From: an uncultured Candidatus Saccharibacteria bacterium | GTDB lineage: Bacteria; Patescibacteria; Saccharimonadia; Saccharimonadales; UBA4665 | Assembly (NCBI GenBank): GCA_946482575.1 | Contig: CAMLRZ010000001.1 | Coordinates: forward strand, 1 to 64,000 | Length of the DNA: 64,000 nucleotides | Direction: 5' to 3' | In this document: piece by piece, positions 63,715 through 64,000 of the stretch | How positions within the stretch are numbered: the first letter of the stretch is position 1 | Layout: each line of letters opens with the position of its first letter | Notes under the pieces: generated by a model | What the model saw: only the letters and a program-made list of their open reading frames with translations | What the model was told of the DNA's origin: nothing | The model's database searches: none | Program-made: the position numbers and the translations under genes

Positions 63715-64000
63715 ATGGTAGAAGCAAAGAAAGACCAGAAGCAACGCATTCGCATTCGCTTGAAGGCCTACGACCACAAAGTAATTGACCAAGCTGCAAA
63801 GCAGATCGTTGACACGGCACTCCGCACCGGCGCCACTATTGCCGGCCCAATTCCACTGCCAACTGACCGCAGCACCTTTACTGTTGTAAAGAGCCCGCAC
63901 GTATATAAAAAAGGTCGCGAACAGTTTGAAATGCGCGTCCACAAACGCCTTATCGACGTTACCGAGCCAACTCCAAAGACTATCGACTCACTCATGAACC
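63715..64000 (+). CDS. rpsJ: Small ribosomal subunit protein uS10, cut by window edge
   Basis: 95 codons are present. The start [21 protein letters not shown], then [38 protein letters not shown] and the end [15 protein letters not shown], match S10, which is part of the 30S head and the NusB antitermination complex. AAGGAA precedes the ATG. As first gene of the S10-spc operon, it probably continues beyond the window with rplC, rplD and so on. The last codons are cut off. Confidence 0.97.
   Translation, partial: MVEAKKDQKQRIRIRLKAYDHKVIDQAAKQIVDTALRTGATIAGPIPLPTDRSTFTVVKSPHVYKKGREQFEMRVHKRLIDVTEPTPKTIDSLMN

Noticed and set aside
1..64000. CRISPR array, insertion sequence, prophage or integrase
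   Set aside because: No regularly spaced repeats, transposase, integrase or phage structural genes are seen.

Overview
The window reads as a chromosomal segment of a Candidate Phyla Radiation (Patescibacteria) bacterium, most likely Saccharibacteria (TM7) or a close relative. This is inferred from small tightly packed genes, many apparently leaderless starts, a standard code (UGA ends several genes, e.g. rnhB), a housekeeping set (malic enzyme, rplS, rnhB, nusA, clpC, radA, tyrS, recG, hisS, tig, clpP, rpoBC, rpsL-rpsG-fusA, tuf, rpsJ) and the absence of amino-acid biosynthesis operons in the core. No 16S gene or database comparison was available, so the phylum call is an inference.

Layout. 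1-8.9 kb: malic enzyme (cut by the edge), a HExxH membrane protein, rplS, rnhB-yraN, a very unusual sigma-70/WhiB fusion with four cysteine-bearing winged-helix repeats, and an M1 aminopeptidase. 9-16 kb: nusA, a structured 130-nt intergenic element, CIRCE-controlled clpC, a second HExxH protein, radA and a PIN-TRAM protein. 16-26 kb: Nudix, class A PBP, tyrS with a Tyr-containing upstream ORF, methyltransferase, recG, a zinc phospholipase C-like protein, rsmD and a membrane protein. 26-31 kb: tRNA-Leu(TAG), hisS behind a His-containing leader peptide and terminator, tig, CIRCE-controlled clpP and a GNAT protein. 31-42.5 kb: rpoB-rpoC, rpsL-rpsG, a PspC-like protein and fusA. 42.5-60.6 kb: accessory island. 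60.7-64 kb: tuf, a VOC protein, a YdeI-like protein, a HEPN-like protein with an operator-like palindrome, and the start of the S10 operon (rpsJ).

The island is the most striking part. One co-directional, tightly coupled operon (44.1-57.5 kb) encodes a Sfp-type phosphopantetheinyl transferase, a NodU/CmcH carbamoyltransferase, three NRPS proteins (A-PCP; C-A-PCP-E; C-PCP-C), a class III aminotransferase and an HDAC-like amidohydrolase. Convergent to it lie SbnA/SbnB-type enzymes expected to make L-2,3-diaminopropionate (Dap) and a PrnB-like putative heme protein. The second A domain has an acidic pocket that fits a diamino acid. A complete NRPS pathway with its own precursor supply and carrier-protein activator is unexpected in a CPR genome. 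At its left edge sits a threonine dehydratase-like gene behind a textbook Ile-codon attenuator.

Regulatory themes recur: a -10 box 6-10 nt before the start codon (leaderless mRNAs) at about 15 genes, leader-peptide attenuation (Ile, His), CIRCE sites at both clp genes, and a terminator between the nusA promoter and nusA. The RNA polymerase beta' subunit lacks the cysteines of both canonical zinc sites.
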